Origin: Girardinichthys multiradiatus
Taxonomy: Eukaryota > Chordata > Actinopteri > Cyprinodontiformes > Goodeidae
Direction: 5' to 3'
DNA: 64,000 bases
Assembly: GCF_021462225.1 (NCBI RefSeq)
Contig: NC_061815.1
Span: 48,919,873 to 48,983,872, forward strand
Shown in pieces: positions 12,571-24,179 of the stretch. The notes under the pieces are model-generated. The model was given only the letters and a program-made list of their open reading frames with translations. It had not been told where the DNA came from and did no database searches. Every line of letters begins with the position of its first letter. Position 1 is the stretch's first letter. The translations under genes and the position numbers were made by a program.

Positions 12571-13165
12571 ATCTAGAGTGGACAGCATACATTTCTGCCT
12601 ATATTTTAAGAGTTACCAACACTGGTACTCTACTGCTCCTAAATGCTTCAACTGTGGTTAATGTTTCTTCAGTAAAAAAAATAACAACTATTGTTATTAA
12701 ACTTTAACTTACAGTGTCTTTAACCATGAACTGTAATTAGCAGGTAAGTTCAGGTCTATAAGTTACAGTTGGCGCATTTCTGTTTTGTAAGGCTGAGGTA
12801 CAGTACATGACTTAAAGGAAAACCTACAGGGGCTTGGGAGTGGAGCTGTTATTCAAAATCCAAATGAGGATAACGGTAGTAGAAGGGCTGATAGATGTCT
12901 CCCAGAATAAGACAAAGGTCAGGTCAAAAATAACAAAATATCAGATATGGAGCCTCAGAAAACCCAGTTTCTTTGTGGGTGCATTGTTTTTGTGGTTGTT
13001 TGTTGTAGAAAGAGAATATTGTATTAAGGTTTGTTAATCATTGACTTCATTGATGATTTCTGTTTCCTTTTTGCTTAGTGTTATGAACAATATTTTGATT
13101 GTTTTTTGTTTAAAATTGTTGATGAAATAAGGGAGGAAATACAAAAAGGTCTGAAAAGCCAAATG
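12571..13165. other. Unassigned DNA
   Basis: Nothing recognisable on either strand. Confidence 0.4.
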
Positions 13166-13560
13166 AGAAACGAGGGGGGGGACTATGAGGGACCAAAAAT
13201 GACAAAATAAAAAATAAATATGTAAATAAATAAATTCACATATTAATGTATAAATAAATAAATAAATACACATATAAATATATAAATACATAAATTAATA
13301 AATATAAAAATAAATAAATACACATATGAATGTATTTATTTATCATTTATTCATTTATTTTCTCCTCTTTGTGTATTTATACATTTATGTATTTATTCAT
13401 TCATTTATTTATAATATTTTTCATTTATACATTTATTTATTCATACATTCATTTATTTATACTTTTATTTATTTATTCCTACATTTATTTCTGTATTTCT
13501 ACATTTCCACATTTATTTATTTCTGCTTTTCTGTCTCCGTATGTTAATGAGGTGGGTGGT
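13166..13560. repeat. (AAAT)n / (TTTA)n fold-back block
   Basis: From about 13207 to 13329 the plus strand is an interrupted AAAT/AATA array. From 13331 to about 13530 it is an interrupted TTTA/TTCA array. The two halves are imperfect inverted repeats of one another with the switch near 13330, so either strand could form a long A/U-rich hairpin. Open frames at 13034-13605 on both strands (Tyr/Ile/Phe-rich) are translation artefacts of the array. A G8 run (13173-13180) sits just outside the left arm. Confidence 0.7.
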
Positions 13561-14370
13561 TCTAACATTTGTCTTCAGCACCATTGGTTAGAATTGTGTG
13601 TATGATCCAGACGCTGCTGTTACTGCCTAGACTCCGGTACCGAAGTTCTTTTGGTAGGCACGACGGAGGGTTCTTTTACAGCCATTGCCAATGATTTAAG
13701 GTCATTGGGAAATGATACTGACCAAAATTAACCCAATGACTACCTCCATTTTCGTTTTGCACGGGTCATGGAGGATTTCAATCAGCTCCAAGCTGTATTT
13801 TTAAGGAATTTCTGTACTGTCCAAGTACTGTCAGAGGGAATCATAAACTCAGTACATGTGTCAACATTTCCCCCTCTTTTCACAGGCTTTGTTTGGTGTA
13901 GTGGATTAGCTGTCTCCCAACCTTGAAATTCAGGGTTCGATCCCAGGTGTATCCACCCTTGTTATTGGTGTTTTTTATTTTTTTCTCACACAGGTATCAG
14001 ACGCAATGCTGCCTGTTAATCAAAAACAGTTTTTATGAAACCGATTACATCTAGTGACATTATAAACAACGCATATTATTGCAGATATAGACAGAGTTAA
14101 CCGAGAATATTTTGGACATTTTTAATGAAGCAGTCCTGGTAATTTTTTGATCAAATATGGATTCTGCAGAAAGATCGCTGTTTGGAAGAAACAGCGCCCC
14201 CAAAATTACGCTGGTGGCCAAAAGGTGTATTGCATTTGTAGTGTTCAGAAACACTATCTCGGTCGGTTTTTGGTTCGGGGTTCAATAACAGTAGTAACCT
14301 CTCTGTTTTATATGTGTTTTTTTTCGACACAAGTATCAGAAGCCTAACCCTAAAAAAAAACAGAATAACC
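13561..14370 (+). repeat. tRNA-like SINE head and related decayed copies
   Basis: At 13894-13944 a box-A-like 'ggtgtagtggattagc' and a consensus box B 'ggttcgatccc' are spaced as in a tRNA promoter. The surrounding bases do not give a convincing four-arm tRNA, so this is more likely a SINE head than a tRNA gene. The following body contains 'acacaggtatcagac' near 13988, and a similar order of motifs ('gacacaagtatcaga') recurs near 14325, suggesting a second decayed unit. Ends and family are unknown. Confidence 0.35.
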
Positions 14371-14561
14371 TTGTGCATTCATTTCATCTGACCTGACCCT
14401 TTGGAAAATGTGGTCATGAGGGCGTGTGACATGGTAGTCTCAAAGGGGCTGGGAAGGGGGGCAGAGTTTCTGGGAGGGTCTTGGAACCCAATCATAGCTG
14501 CTGGCAGTTTTAGTTTTATTTATGTATTTTTGCACAACACTGAACAATGTTAGGAAATGGT

Positions 14562-16052
14562 ACTCGTACACGTACTCGTCGTCTTCTGCTTATCTGGGAC
14601 CGGGTCAGCAGAGACACCCAGACATCCCTCTCCACAGACACCTCCTCCAGCTCCTCCGGGGAGAGCCCATGGCATTCCCAGGCCAGCCGAGAGACATAGT
14701 CCCTCCAGCGTGTCCTGGGCCATCCCTGGGCCTCCTCCCGGTGGGACGTGCCTGGAACACCTCCCGAGGAAGGCATCCAGGAGGCATCCGGTATAGATGC
14801 CCACGCCACCTCAACTGGCTCCTCTCGATGTGGAGGACCCTATCTCTAAGGGAGTGCCCGGCCACCCTACAGAGGAAGATCATTTCAGCCGCTTGTATCC
14901 GGGATCTCGTTCTTTCGGTCATGACCCAAAGTTCATGGCCATAGGTGAGGGTAGGAATGTAGACTGACCGGTAAATCGAGAGCTTTGCTTTTCGGCTCAG
15001 CTCTCTCTTCACCACAACGGACCCCCATTACTGCGGCAGCCGCACCGATCCGTCTGTCGATCTCCCGCTCCATTCTTCCCTCACTCGTGAACAAGACCCC
15101 GAGATACTTGAAGTCCTCCACTTGAGGCAGGAACTCCCCTCCAACCTGAAGAGGGCAAGCCACCCTTTTCCGGTCGAGTACCATGGCCTCTGACTTGGAG
15201 GAGCTGATCTTCATCCCAGCTGCTTCACACTCAGCTGCGAACCGCCACAGCACATGCTGTAGGTCTTGGCTAGAGGGGGCGAGCAGGACCACGTCATCTG
15301 CAAAAAGAAGAGACGAAATCCACTGGTCCCCAAACCAGACCCCCTCCGGCCCTTACCTGCGTCTAGAAATCCTGTCCATAAAAATTATGAACAGGACCGG
15401 TGACAAAGAGCAGCCCTGCCAGAGTCCAACATGCACCGGGAACAGGTCCGACTTAGTGCCGGCAATGCGGACCAAACTCCTGCTCCTCTTGTACAGGGAC
15501 TGGATGGCCTCTAATAAAGGGCCCCTGATACCATACTCCTGGAGCACCCCCCACAGGGCATCACGAGGGACACAGTCGAATGCTTTCTCCAGGTCCACAA
15601 AACACATGTGAACCGGTTGGACAAACTCCCATGAACCCTCGAGTACCCTGTAAAGGGTATAGAGCTGGTCCAGTGTTCCACGGCCGGGAAGAAAACCACA
15701 CTGCTCCTCCTGTAGTTGAGGTTTGACTATCGGACGGACTCTCCTCTCCAATACCCTGGCGTAGCCCGTACCATGGAGGCTGAGGAGTGTGATCCCCCTG
15801 TAGTTGGAACACACCCTCCGGTCACCCTTCTTATGAAGGGGAACCACCACCCCAGTCTGCCAGTCCAGAGGCACTGTCCCCGACCGCCAGGCAATGTTGA
15901 AGAGGCATGTCAACTATGACAGCCCCACAACATCCAGAGATTTGAGGTACTCAGGGTGGATCTCATCCACCCCTGAAGCCCTGCCACCGCGGAGCTTTTT
16001 AACCACCTCGGTGACTTCAGCCTGGGTGATGAAAGAGTCCAACCCCGAGCCA
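14562..16052 (-). pseudogene. Rex3 reverse transcriptase (copy 2, minus-strand part)
   Basis: Read on the minus strand, a segment from about 16052 gives GGRASGVDEIHPEYL, then VPLHKKGDRRVCSNYRGITL, motif A as FVDLEKAFDCV, motif B as LWQGCSLSPVLF and, after a break near 15350, DDVVLLAPSSQ (motif C) and the FKYLGVLFTSEGRM segment. The C-terminal part follows in another frame to about 14605. A stop near 15914, the frame change near 15300-15350 and another near 15010 make it non-functional. The N-terminal endonuclease lies in opposite orientation in the adjoining segment. Confidence 0.85.
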
Positions 16053-16062
16053 AGGATGAAGG

Positions 16063-16106
16063 ATTAGTCCTCATGAAGGATTCAAGAATCCTTCATGAGG
16101 ACTAAT
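16063..16106. repeat. Perfect 21-bp palindrome at the Rex3 inversion junction
   Basis: Arms 16063-16083 and 16086-16106 are exact reverse complements with a 2-base AA spacer. The palindrome lies exactly between the minus-strand and plus-strand halves of the Rex3 copy. It is probably a snap-back product of the joining reaction. Confidence 0.95.
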
Positions 16107-16107
16107 A

Positions 16108-17045
16108 TATTGAGGCATGTGACGTCGCCCAGTACGGCGGAGCCGGGGTCCTACCCTGGAGCCAGGCCTGAGGTCGGGACTCGCCAGAGAGCGCCTGGTG
16201 GCCGTGTTGCTCCTCGCGAACGAGAGACACGAGGCCATCCCCCAGTGGGCCCACCACCTATAGGGGAACCATGAGGGACCGGTGCAAAGATGATTGGGTG
16301 GCGGACGAAGGTGGAGACCTCAGCGGCCCGATCCCCGGATGCGTAGGCTGGCTCTAGGGACGTGGAATGTCACCTCGCTGGGGGGAAGGAGCCTGAGCTT
16401 GTGCGGGAGGTCGAGAGATATCGACTAGAAATACTCGGGCTCACCTCCATGCACAGTGTGGGCTCTGGAACCCATCTCCTTGAGAGGGGTTGGACTCTCT
16501 TCTACTCTGGAGTAGCCCACGGGGAGAGGCGGCGGGCTGGTGTGGGTTTGCTTGTTGCCCCCAGCTCTCGTGTTGGGGATTGCCCCAGTGGATGAGAGGG
16601 TCGCATCCCTGCGCCTTTGGGTTGGGGATAGGTCTTTGACTGTTGTTTCGGCCTACGGGCCGAGCAGTAGTGCGGAGTACCCGCCCTTCTTGGCGTCCCT
16701 GTCGGGGGTGCTGGATAGTGCCCTTCCCAGGAACTCCATTATTCTGCTCGGGGACTTCAACGCCCACGTGGGAACCGACAGTGACACCTGGAGAGGTTTG
16801 ATCGGGAGGAATGGCCTCCACGATCTGAATTCGAGTTCATTTTGTTATTGGACTTCTGTGCTAGTCACGGATTGTCCATAATGAACACCATGTTCAAACA
16901 TAAGGGTGTCCATCAGTGCACTTGGCACCAGGACACCCTAGGCAGGAGGTCAATGATCGACTTTGTTGTCGTAACTTTGTTAACTTTGTGACTTTGTTGT
17001 CACGCATTCCCTGGTGGAAACAGAGGCTGGGGACTCGGGGCTAGA
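16108..17045 (+). pseudogene. Rex3 5' region and AP-endonuclease fragment (inverted part)
   Basis: The 5' leader (16108-16340) is G+C-rich compared with its surroundings. From 16338 the translation reads MRRLALGTWNVTSLGG, the usual start of an RTE-type apurinic endonuclease, followed by LVREVERYRLEILGLTSMH. After a frame break near 16595 the frame gives LTVVSAYGPSSSAEYPPF and the catalytic-site motif LLGDFNAHVG (codons for GDFN at 16750-16761). The domain ends short of its C terminus, at the integration boundary. Confidence 0.8.
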
Positions 17046-17131
17046 AAATGGTGAGATATATATTCATTAGTTTAACAGCATAATTTTATTTTGTTTTTAT
17101 TTTTTTATTTGCATTTAGTACATAGTATCTT

Positions 17132-17482
17132 GGGGCTTTACGATTGCGCAGTTGGTAGCACGGTTGCCTTGCAGCAAGAAGGCCCTGGGTTCGGCTCCCG
17201 GCTGGGTGTCTTTCTGCATGGAGTTTGTATGTTCTCCCCATGCATGCGTGGGTTCTCACCGGGTACTCCGGCTTCCTCCCACAGTCCAAAGACATGCCTG
17301 TTAGCTTAATTGGTCTCACTAAATTGCCCTTAGGTGTGTGAATGAGTGTGTGCATGGTTGTTTGTGTGATGGACTGGCAACCTGTCCAGGGTGTACCCTC
17401 CCATAGAGTGTTGGAGATAGGCACCAGCTGCCCCACGACCCACTATGGAAGAGGCTGTATGGAAGATGACTGTCTGACTGAA
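17132..17482 (+). mobile_element. Complete tRNA-derived SINE, plus strand
   Basis: The head has a box-A-like 'gcgcagttggtagcac' and box B 'ggttcggctcc' (about 17188-17200). The body runs through 'cttcctcccacagtcc' and 'ggcaacctgtccagg', and the tail is a (TGAC/TGTC)n tract. The 8-bp duplication 'agtatctt' at 17124-17131 and 17483-17490 marks both ends and supports retrotransposition. It is about 350 bp, like the copies at 47640 and 55955. Confidence 0.85.
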
Positions 17483-17490
17483 AGTATCTT

Positions 17491-18710
17491 TAAATTTGTT
17501 GGCCCATATTTATTTCAAAGTCTAAACTCATGTGTCCACTGGAGCAGTAGGCCAAGCGTTGAACTTTCTTTGTGTTTTATAGTTTATTTTATTGTTTTTA
17601 TTGTGTTGTCATTGCTTACTATTTTATGTTTTTATCATTGTTATTTCATTGTCTTTTTTATTCACCTGTGCAGCATGTTGGTTCCCTTATGGTCTGTTAT
17701 AAATAAAGTTTTGATTGCCTGACTGATGGAGTGCAAAAGTTCTTTAATTAGCATAATCCTTTGATTAATAAAATTATTATGCCTGAATATAATTGAAAAC
17801 ACAGTGAGGTTTTCACCATTCATGCATGAACGGGTTAATAAATTAAACATCCAACGCTCCAGTCATATTTTCTCTAGGTCAGAAAGGGTTGATAACAACA
17901 AGGCCAGAGCTGTGGTTACTCTTGATTAGATAAGGAGTGAAGATGCTTCAGGGGCAGCACAGCGTGGTCTTCTTCTTATCTGTGTTGAGAGGAGTAAAGA
18001 CATGTTGAAATGACAATGAGAGAGATGACGACTGAAAAGCACACTATGCCTAATCTAAGATCTCAGTACCGCTCCTGATGTGGATGTTTTGTGCTTTTAA
18101 TCAGTGTTCTCTCTTTCTCATTTTCATCTCTGCTTTTCCTGCTTTAAAATATAAGAGACAAACGTGAAGCAGGATAACCTCTGCTCTTCCAGAATCCCCC
18201 TTTACAATTTTCAGATCTATCTGTGAGACTGCACAATGTTTCATGATGCAGAGGCTTTAAAGATGATCCAGTTCCCTTTCTGAATGTGTTTTTAAGTCAA
18301 AATCTGAACAGACTTATGCTTTTAAGGTCTACATTGTAGTTAAGTCACAGACAGTTTAATAATACACCAATAAATATGACAAAAGTTGTAAAATTGACAT
18401 TACAAATCAGAAACGTTAAGAACAAATACAAAAACAATAATTGCAAAATATAGTGTTGTTTGCAAGCTTTTTAATTTTAATGTATTTAACCAAGGAGATG
18501 AATAGAATATTCCCCTTATAAAAAGAAACAACTGATGTTGTGTCCAAAGGCCCCATGGACTGGACAAACGGTTGTTTTTGGTTAAGATTTCAAACTAAAG
18601 ATGCAAATAGATGTCTAGACGGACATGCAAACACTCATATAATTGACTGAACCCAATAGGAGCAGAAAATAAGAAAACATAAAAAGAAAAGTGCTGAACA
18701 GTAGGAGACT
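17491..18710. other. Unassigned DNA
   Basis: No family motif in the short open frames. 'aataaag' near 17702 is an isolated polyadenylation-like hexamer with no gene upstream. Confidence 0.4.
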
Positions 18711-19900
18711 TACCCTCACCAGCCACTTCATTAGGCACACCTGTCCAACTGCTCGTTAACGCTAATTTCTAATCAGCCAATCACATGACAGCAACTATTT
18801 AGGCATGTAGACATGGTCAAGACAATCTGCTTCAGTTCAAACCGAGCATCAGAATGGGGAAGAAAGGTGATTTAAGTGACTTTGAACGTGGCATGGTTGT
18901 TGGTGCCAGACGGGCTGGTCTGAGTATTTTAGAAACTGCTGATCTACTTTTATTTTCACGCACTACCATCTCCAGGGTTTACAGAGAATGGTCCAAAAAA
19001 GAGAAAATATCCAGTGAGCGGCAGTTATGTGGGCGCAAATGCCTTGTTGATGCCAGAGGTCAGAGGAGAATGGCCAGGCTGGTTTGAGCTGATAGAAAGG
19101 CAACAATAACTCAAGTAACCACTTGTTACAAACAAGGCATGCAGAAGATCATCTCTGAACGCACAACGCGTTGAACCTTGAGGCGGATGGGCTACAGCAG
19201 CAGAAGACCACACCGGATGCCACTCCTGTCAGCTTAGAACAGGAAACTGAGGCTACAATTCGCACAGGCTCACCAAAATTGGACAATAGAAGATTGGAAA
19301 AACGTTGCCTGGTCTGATGAGTCTTGATTTCTGCTGCAACATTAGGATGGTAGGGTCAGAATTTGGTGTCAACATCATGAAATCATGGATCCATCCTGCC
19401 TTGTATCAACGGTTCAGGCTGGTGGTGGTGTAATGGTGTGGGGGATATTTTCTTGGCTCACTTTGGGCCCCTTGGTACCAACTGAGCATCGTGTCAACAC
19501 CACAGCATACCTGAGTATTGTTGCTGACCATGTCCATCCCTTTATGACCACAGTGTACCCATCTTCTGATGGTTACTTCCAGCAGGATAACGTGCCATGA
19601 CAAAGCATGAATCATCACAGACTGTTTTCTTGAAAAATGACAATAAGTCCACTGGACTCAAATGTCCTCCACAGTCACCACATCTCAATCCAATAGAGCA
19701 CCTTTGAGATGTGGTGGAATGGGAGATTCGCATCATGGATGTGCAGCTGACAAATCTGCAGCATCTGTGTGAGGAATTTGAGGAATGTTTCCAGTACCTT
19801 GTTGAATCTATGCCACGAAGGATTAAGGCAGTTCTGAAGGCAAAAGGAGGTCCAACCCAGTACTAGCAAGGTGTACCTAATAAAATGGCCAGTGAGTGTA
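18711..19900 (+). mobile_element. Tc1-like transposon with short TIRs (family A)
   Basis: The ends are 'accctcaccagccactt' at 18712 and the diverged inverse 'aatggccagtgagtgt' at 19883-19898, with TA dinucleotides outside (18711-18712 and 19899-19900). The element is about 1.19 kb. One broken transposase frame fills most of it. Confidence 0.8.
18854..19866 (+). pseudogene. Broken Tc1-like transposase (family A)
   Basis: The N terminus MGKKGDLSDFERGMVVGARR starts an HTH DNA-binding domain (18854-19087), ended by a TGA at 19085-19087. The downstream frame contains the family's Gly-rich box (GGGVMVWGIFS, 19424-19456) and the second catalytic Asp in YFQQDNVP (19577-19600). The third acidic residue lies in LNPIEHL near 19690-19710. 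The distance from the second Asp to this Glu is 107 nt, i.e. 36 codons if one base has been lost, so it looks like a DD36E element as at 33208. Several stops and frame changes make it dead. Confidence 0.85.
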
Positions 19901-22559
19901 TAAGCTTATCTACTTCAGATTTCACCTCGAACATAAAACTGTGAAAATTAGTCAGCTCTTTTATTGCTGCTGGTAAACTTTTTCAAGGTACCTTTTTAAA
20001 TGAGAAAGAGAATTGGAGTTGTTGTACACTACTGCATTACAATCTCTGTTTTTGATCCAAACGCTCAGTACTTATTTGGACATGGGCATCACAGAACTTA
20101 AAACTAATTGATTTGCTTTGACTCAGACAGTAACATAATAAGTCAAAATTAGAAAATGATAATATAATTTAGGAGCCTCTCAGGAAACATGATTTTATCA
20201 GCCAAATGCAGTTTTGATGAGGTTTTACTGTTTTAAGCATTTTCCCAGTTTGAGCTTCAAATTTCAGTTTGGAATCTAAAACACCACCTGGTTATTTAAA
20301 CGTATCCACTTTCTGATCAATTAACACAGTAAAAAGACTGACTTAGTGTTTATAATTACTCTCTAATGCTGAAATAATGTAAGTAATAATGTCAGAAACA
20401 TCTAATACAAGAGCATTGAGACAGTATAAAGCAATAAAATAAGCATTTTAAAACTGAAAAAGAAAAAGAGACACACTTAGATTTAAACTAACACACACAA
20501 CTGAACACAATTCATAATTTGCATTTAATATACAAAACTGTATTAGCACTAAAAGCTGAAATAAACTAAGTATGAAGAGTTAAAGCTCCTTTGTTCTTTA
20601 AACAATACTGCAATTCTCTGAAGTTCAGGGATTCAGTTTAATTAAATTTATTCTGAAGGGATGTTTTAAAAAATTAGACAGCTTTCAGAAGCTTATTTTG
20701 TGTTTGATTTCTGCCTGAGAGAAAATAATACACTCCTGGAATGATTCAGACTATTTCTTTGGTTCATTATTTTATCTTCCACTTCATATGTTTAAGAAAT
20801 TTCAATGACGATTAAGATCAAGTGTATCCCTAACAAGTTTTCATTGTCTCTATATAACAGTCATACATTAAATCTCAAGTATGGTGGCTTATCAGTCTTG
20901 TCTCAGTTTCTATCACACAAAAGAACACCCTCTGCTTTCTTTTCAGTGAGCTACAGGCACTACTAGAAATTACTTTTACATTCAAATTTCAGATTGTTAA
21001 ATGACTACAAATTACTCTGAAATATTTAATGTTTGTATTTGTTTCTTATTACTGTTATAAAATGCAGCAGGTACAATAAGTATTGAACACTTACACGTTT
21101 TTCTCAGTTTGAACAATTCTAATTGTGCCATTAATTGACATGAAATTCACACGTCGGCAACAACCCAAGTAATCCATACATACAAATAGATCATTGCAGG
21201 TAAGTCCACAAACAAAGCTGTAGGAAAAACATTGGAATATTACAGGAAATGATTAGTGAACTTGCTTACGGAAATGTTGTAAACACTCTGTTGAAAAGCT
21301 TTTTGAAATCTTCGAGATGTGTCCTGTATGGAGGAAGTAGATCAGATGTGATTTTGACCCATTTATTCACAGAAAGATCTTAAAGGTGCTGTGGATCCTG
21401 TGGATCCTTTCTATACATTCTAATCTTCAGTCCTTTCCATAGACATTTAATTAGATACAATCCATGTAAGTCATTTCAGCAGTTTTATTTTCTTTCTCTG
21501 AAACCAATGAAGAGTTTTGTTGGTTGTGTCTTGGAACTATTCTCTGGATTGGAAATTCCCACTGATTTCATCTTCACATTCTTAATTGTTATGTTTCTCC
21601 ATCCTACCTTCAGTTAAATGAAGACCTGCCAGTGGCATATGCTTTATGACCATGTTTCCACCTGCTAACTTCACCTTTTGCCAGGAATTGTTTAGTGGTG
21701 AAGAGAATTCCCTTACCCGAAACATGTGTGAAATGATATTCAAAGAGTTCAGCTTTGGCCTCTTCTAACCAAACTGTTTCCCAGAGTTTCATTGGCTTTT
21801 CCAGCACAGCAGCAAATTTCAAACTAGTTTAACATGTTTTTTCATCAGCAGTGGGGTCACATTGTAGTGGGGTCACATTGTATTTGCATAGAGGCCATTG
21901 CAGATTAGTGTACTACTTATTGTTTTCAGGTTAACAAATGTACCTGCTATCTGTGCCTACGCTCCATGGCTCTTGGACAACTATGTGGCTCATTCTTTGG
22001 ACACCTATGTTATACATTTTACAAGGGTCACTGAGCCGTGGCTGGTTTATGGTGAAATTATGTTGTTTTTGTACTTTTATGTACTTTTTCTGTAGACTTA
22101 TTTCCTTTAATTAGTTCGAATGTATTGATTCATTTGGTAGTTGCCCACATCTGATATGAATTTCATGTCACTATAAACGTTGGAAATATATTTACTGAGA
22201 AAAATGTTGATGGTCAAACTGCATGTCCCTCACTAGGAGTTTAAGTTGGTTATTTTAAATGTATCTTATTTGTGTAACAAACATGAGGTTCTACTAATGC
22301 CCTGATATTACTCAAATGAAATATTGATAATATATTTTTTGTCCAAACAGAAGTGCAGTAAAATGATTCTGTTTTAGGTCTTTGCAAGTCTTTTTTTTTA
22401 TCTCGTTTCTGGTGAATTTAAGGCAACTAACTCTGTCATGGAGCTTGTGTATTTGGTAATTGTTGTATGCACACCCTTGAAGATAACCTACACTTCTAAA
22501 GCCTGAAGTTATGTCACCACACAGCAAACCAATCTCAGACCAGCACCGTTTTACTTGGG
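19901..22559. other. Unassigned A+T-rich DNA
   Basis: More than 2.6 kb without a recognised gene, RNA or transposon end. Motifs such as 'caataagtattgaacac' near 21075 are reminiscent of old DNA-transposon leaders but too weak to call. Confidence 0.4.
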
Positions 22560-23660
22560 TAATTATGACACTGATATAGGCATTTCATTCATTGATAGAT
22601 GTCACATTCATGTTTACTGGCTCACTGGATTTTTAAAACTGCATGCTGCAGATCAAGCCCAAGTAGCACAACATCAAACATGGGCAGTTATTTAACCAAC
22701 ACAATTATGGGGGAAATTTACTGCCAAAAAATCAAGAGCACATATTTTCAATTTGAGAGGAGGATTTCTTTCTGCATGTACTCAAACATAGTAATGCTTT
22801 CACTCAAAACTAGTAATGCTTGCACTCAAAACTTCTGTTTTCATTCAAATAAACTCTGTTCTCTCTTAAATCTTTGTTTCTGTGCTCTGATCTAATGCTT
22901 CTTGCATGGATAATTTCTCCTGCTTGCTTCATCCTCCATGCGTGCGAACCTGCTCTCTGCTCAGATCAAATTTGTGCTCTCAAGTTTCTTCCCTGCTCGC
23001 ACATTCTTTTTACTCTCTCTCAGATTAAAGTCGTATCATCTCCTAGCAACCATATCAGCCAATAGAATGACAGTGTGCAAATGCAAGGTCACAGGCTTAG
23101 TTGGGGTGAGTGTTTTTGCCCTTTGTGGTAGTTCTCCCTGGCCATATACCTTGTATCTTGTGATTGTTTTATGAGGATTTTTACTAAGAGTCTGTTTACC
23201 TTGTCTTAGGCACCTCAGCCTTGCTCCTTGTTGGAGGTCTCAAGAAAACCTCTGATCACAGTCTGGATTCTGGATTAATTCCATGCAGCGGGCCGCCCTG
23301 TATACCTCTCTGTCTGGTTAAGCGAACCCTGTCCACCCTCCTACGGTTCCTCCTGGATCATCAAGAAGCCCCAACGGAATCAGCACTACCTCACTGTCCC
23401 AGACTCGCAACCATCTCCGCCCTGGCGGATCGCCCCACCCGAACAGTAAGCCTAACCACAGAATTAGCAAGTCTGTATCCCGATCTGAACTCACCTTGTT
23501 GTTTTCCCTTCCAGTCAGATGGCCTTCCTGGAAACTTCGCTCCTTGTACATTTCACAAATTGTTAATAAATTCTTTAAACGTTTCTCTGTTTGAGTGTTC
23601 TCTGCATGTGGGTCAAATCGGCCTTAAAAACGATGACACAAAGGACTGTTCACAGTGAGA
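22560..23660 (+). repeat. Possible dispersed repeats, C/T-rich
   Basis: 22740-23060 is built of recurring 'ctcaaa' and 'tgctctc' words, and 23190-23650 ends in a stretch ('attctttaaacgtttctctg', then 'tgacaca') that resembles the 3' end of the block at 12160-12570. A 145-codon open frame (23221-23658) lies here, Pro/Leu/Ser-rich and without a recognised domain. I treat it as incidental. Classification is unknown. Confidence 0.3.
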
Positions 23661-24179
23661 AGCAGTTTACTGTAAAAGACCCTTGGATGAGCTGGGCTCT
23701 CCTAGAAGAAGTTAGGAGGAAGGTACACAGAACCAGGAAGTCTCTGATTCTTGGTCCAGGTGTGGGCTTGTTTTAAAAGGAATATTCACTCATTACTGTG
23801 ACGCATGATAGGTAAGGAACAGTTTCCCACTGGAAAACGTTTTATTTTATGTTAAGAAAATTAATGAAAGCAACGAGTGCGTTTTTATTTGAATAGCACA
23901 GTAAACATTTTCAGTGTGAAAAATGTATCCTAGAAAGCAATAGTTTTGCTGAATAGTGCCCAGCATCTCCATCTGTTTCTGAGCCTTAAAACAAATAGGT
24001 GGTATTTATAAACTTTCAACCCAATGGACATCTATATACAGCATATATTTAAATGCAGTCAATATGTTTATGGAGAGGCAAGCTAAAAGGGAACAAAATG
24101 TAGTACATAAAAAGCATAAAGTAATAGCAGAGCTGTGTGTTGACAGATGATTTGAAAGCTACCATTCTTTGAGGCTATC
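23661..24179. other. Unassigned DNA
   Basis: Nothing recognised. Confidence 0.4.

Larger units (their letters stand above)
14562..17045 (-). mobile_element. Rex3 LINE with inverted 5' half (copy 2)
   Basis: This 2.48-kb insertion has the Rex3 3' portion on the minus strand (14562-about 16052) and the Rex3 5' portion on the plus strand (about 16108-17045). That is the arrangement expected from twin priming during LINE integration. Candidate 7-bp target duplications 'aaatggt' flank it at 14555-14561 and 17046-17052. Sequences used as classic Rex3 PCR primer sites are recognisable around 15394-15414 and 15842-15864. A 21-bp perfect palindrome sits at the inner junction. Confidence 0.85.

Noticed and set aside
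13034..13605. Tyr/Ile/Phe-rich open frames on both strands
   Set aside because: They are translations of the AAAT/TTTA array and have no independent coding signal.
13889..13950. tRNA gene
   Set aside because: Boxes A and B are present, but I cannot pair acceptor and anticodon arms; a SINE head explains it better.
16441..16821. 126-codon minus-strand frame
   Set aside because: It is a shadow of the Rex3 endonuclease encoded on the plus strand.
23221..23658. 145-codon open frame
   Set aside because: Composition is Pro/Leu/Ser-rich without motifs, and it overlaps a probable repeat.
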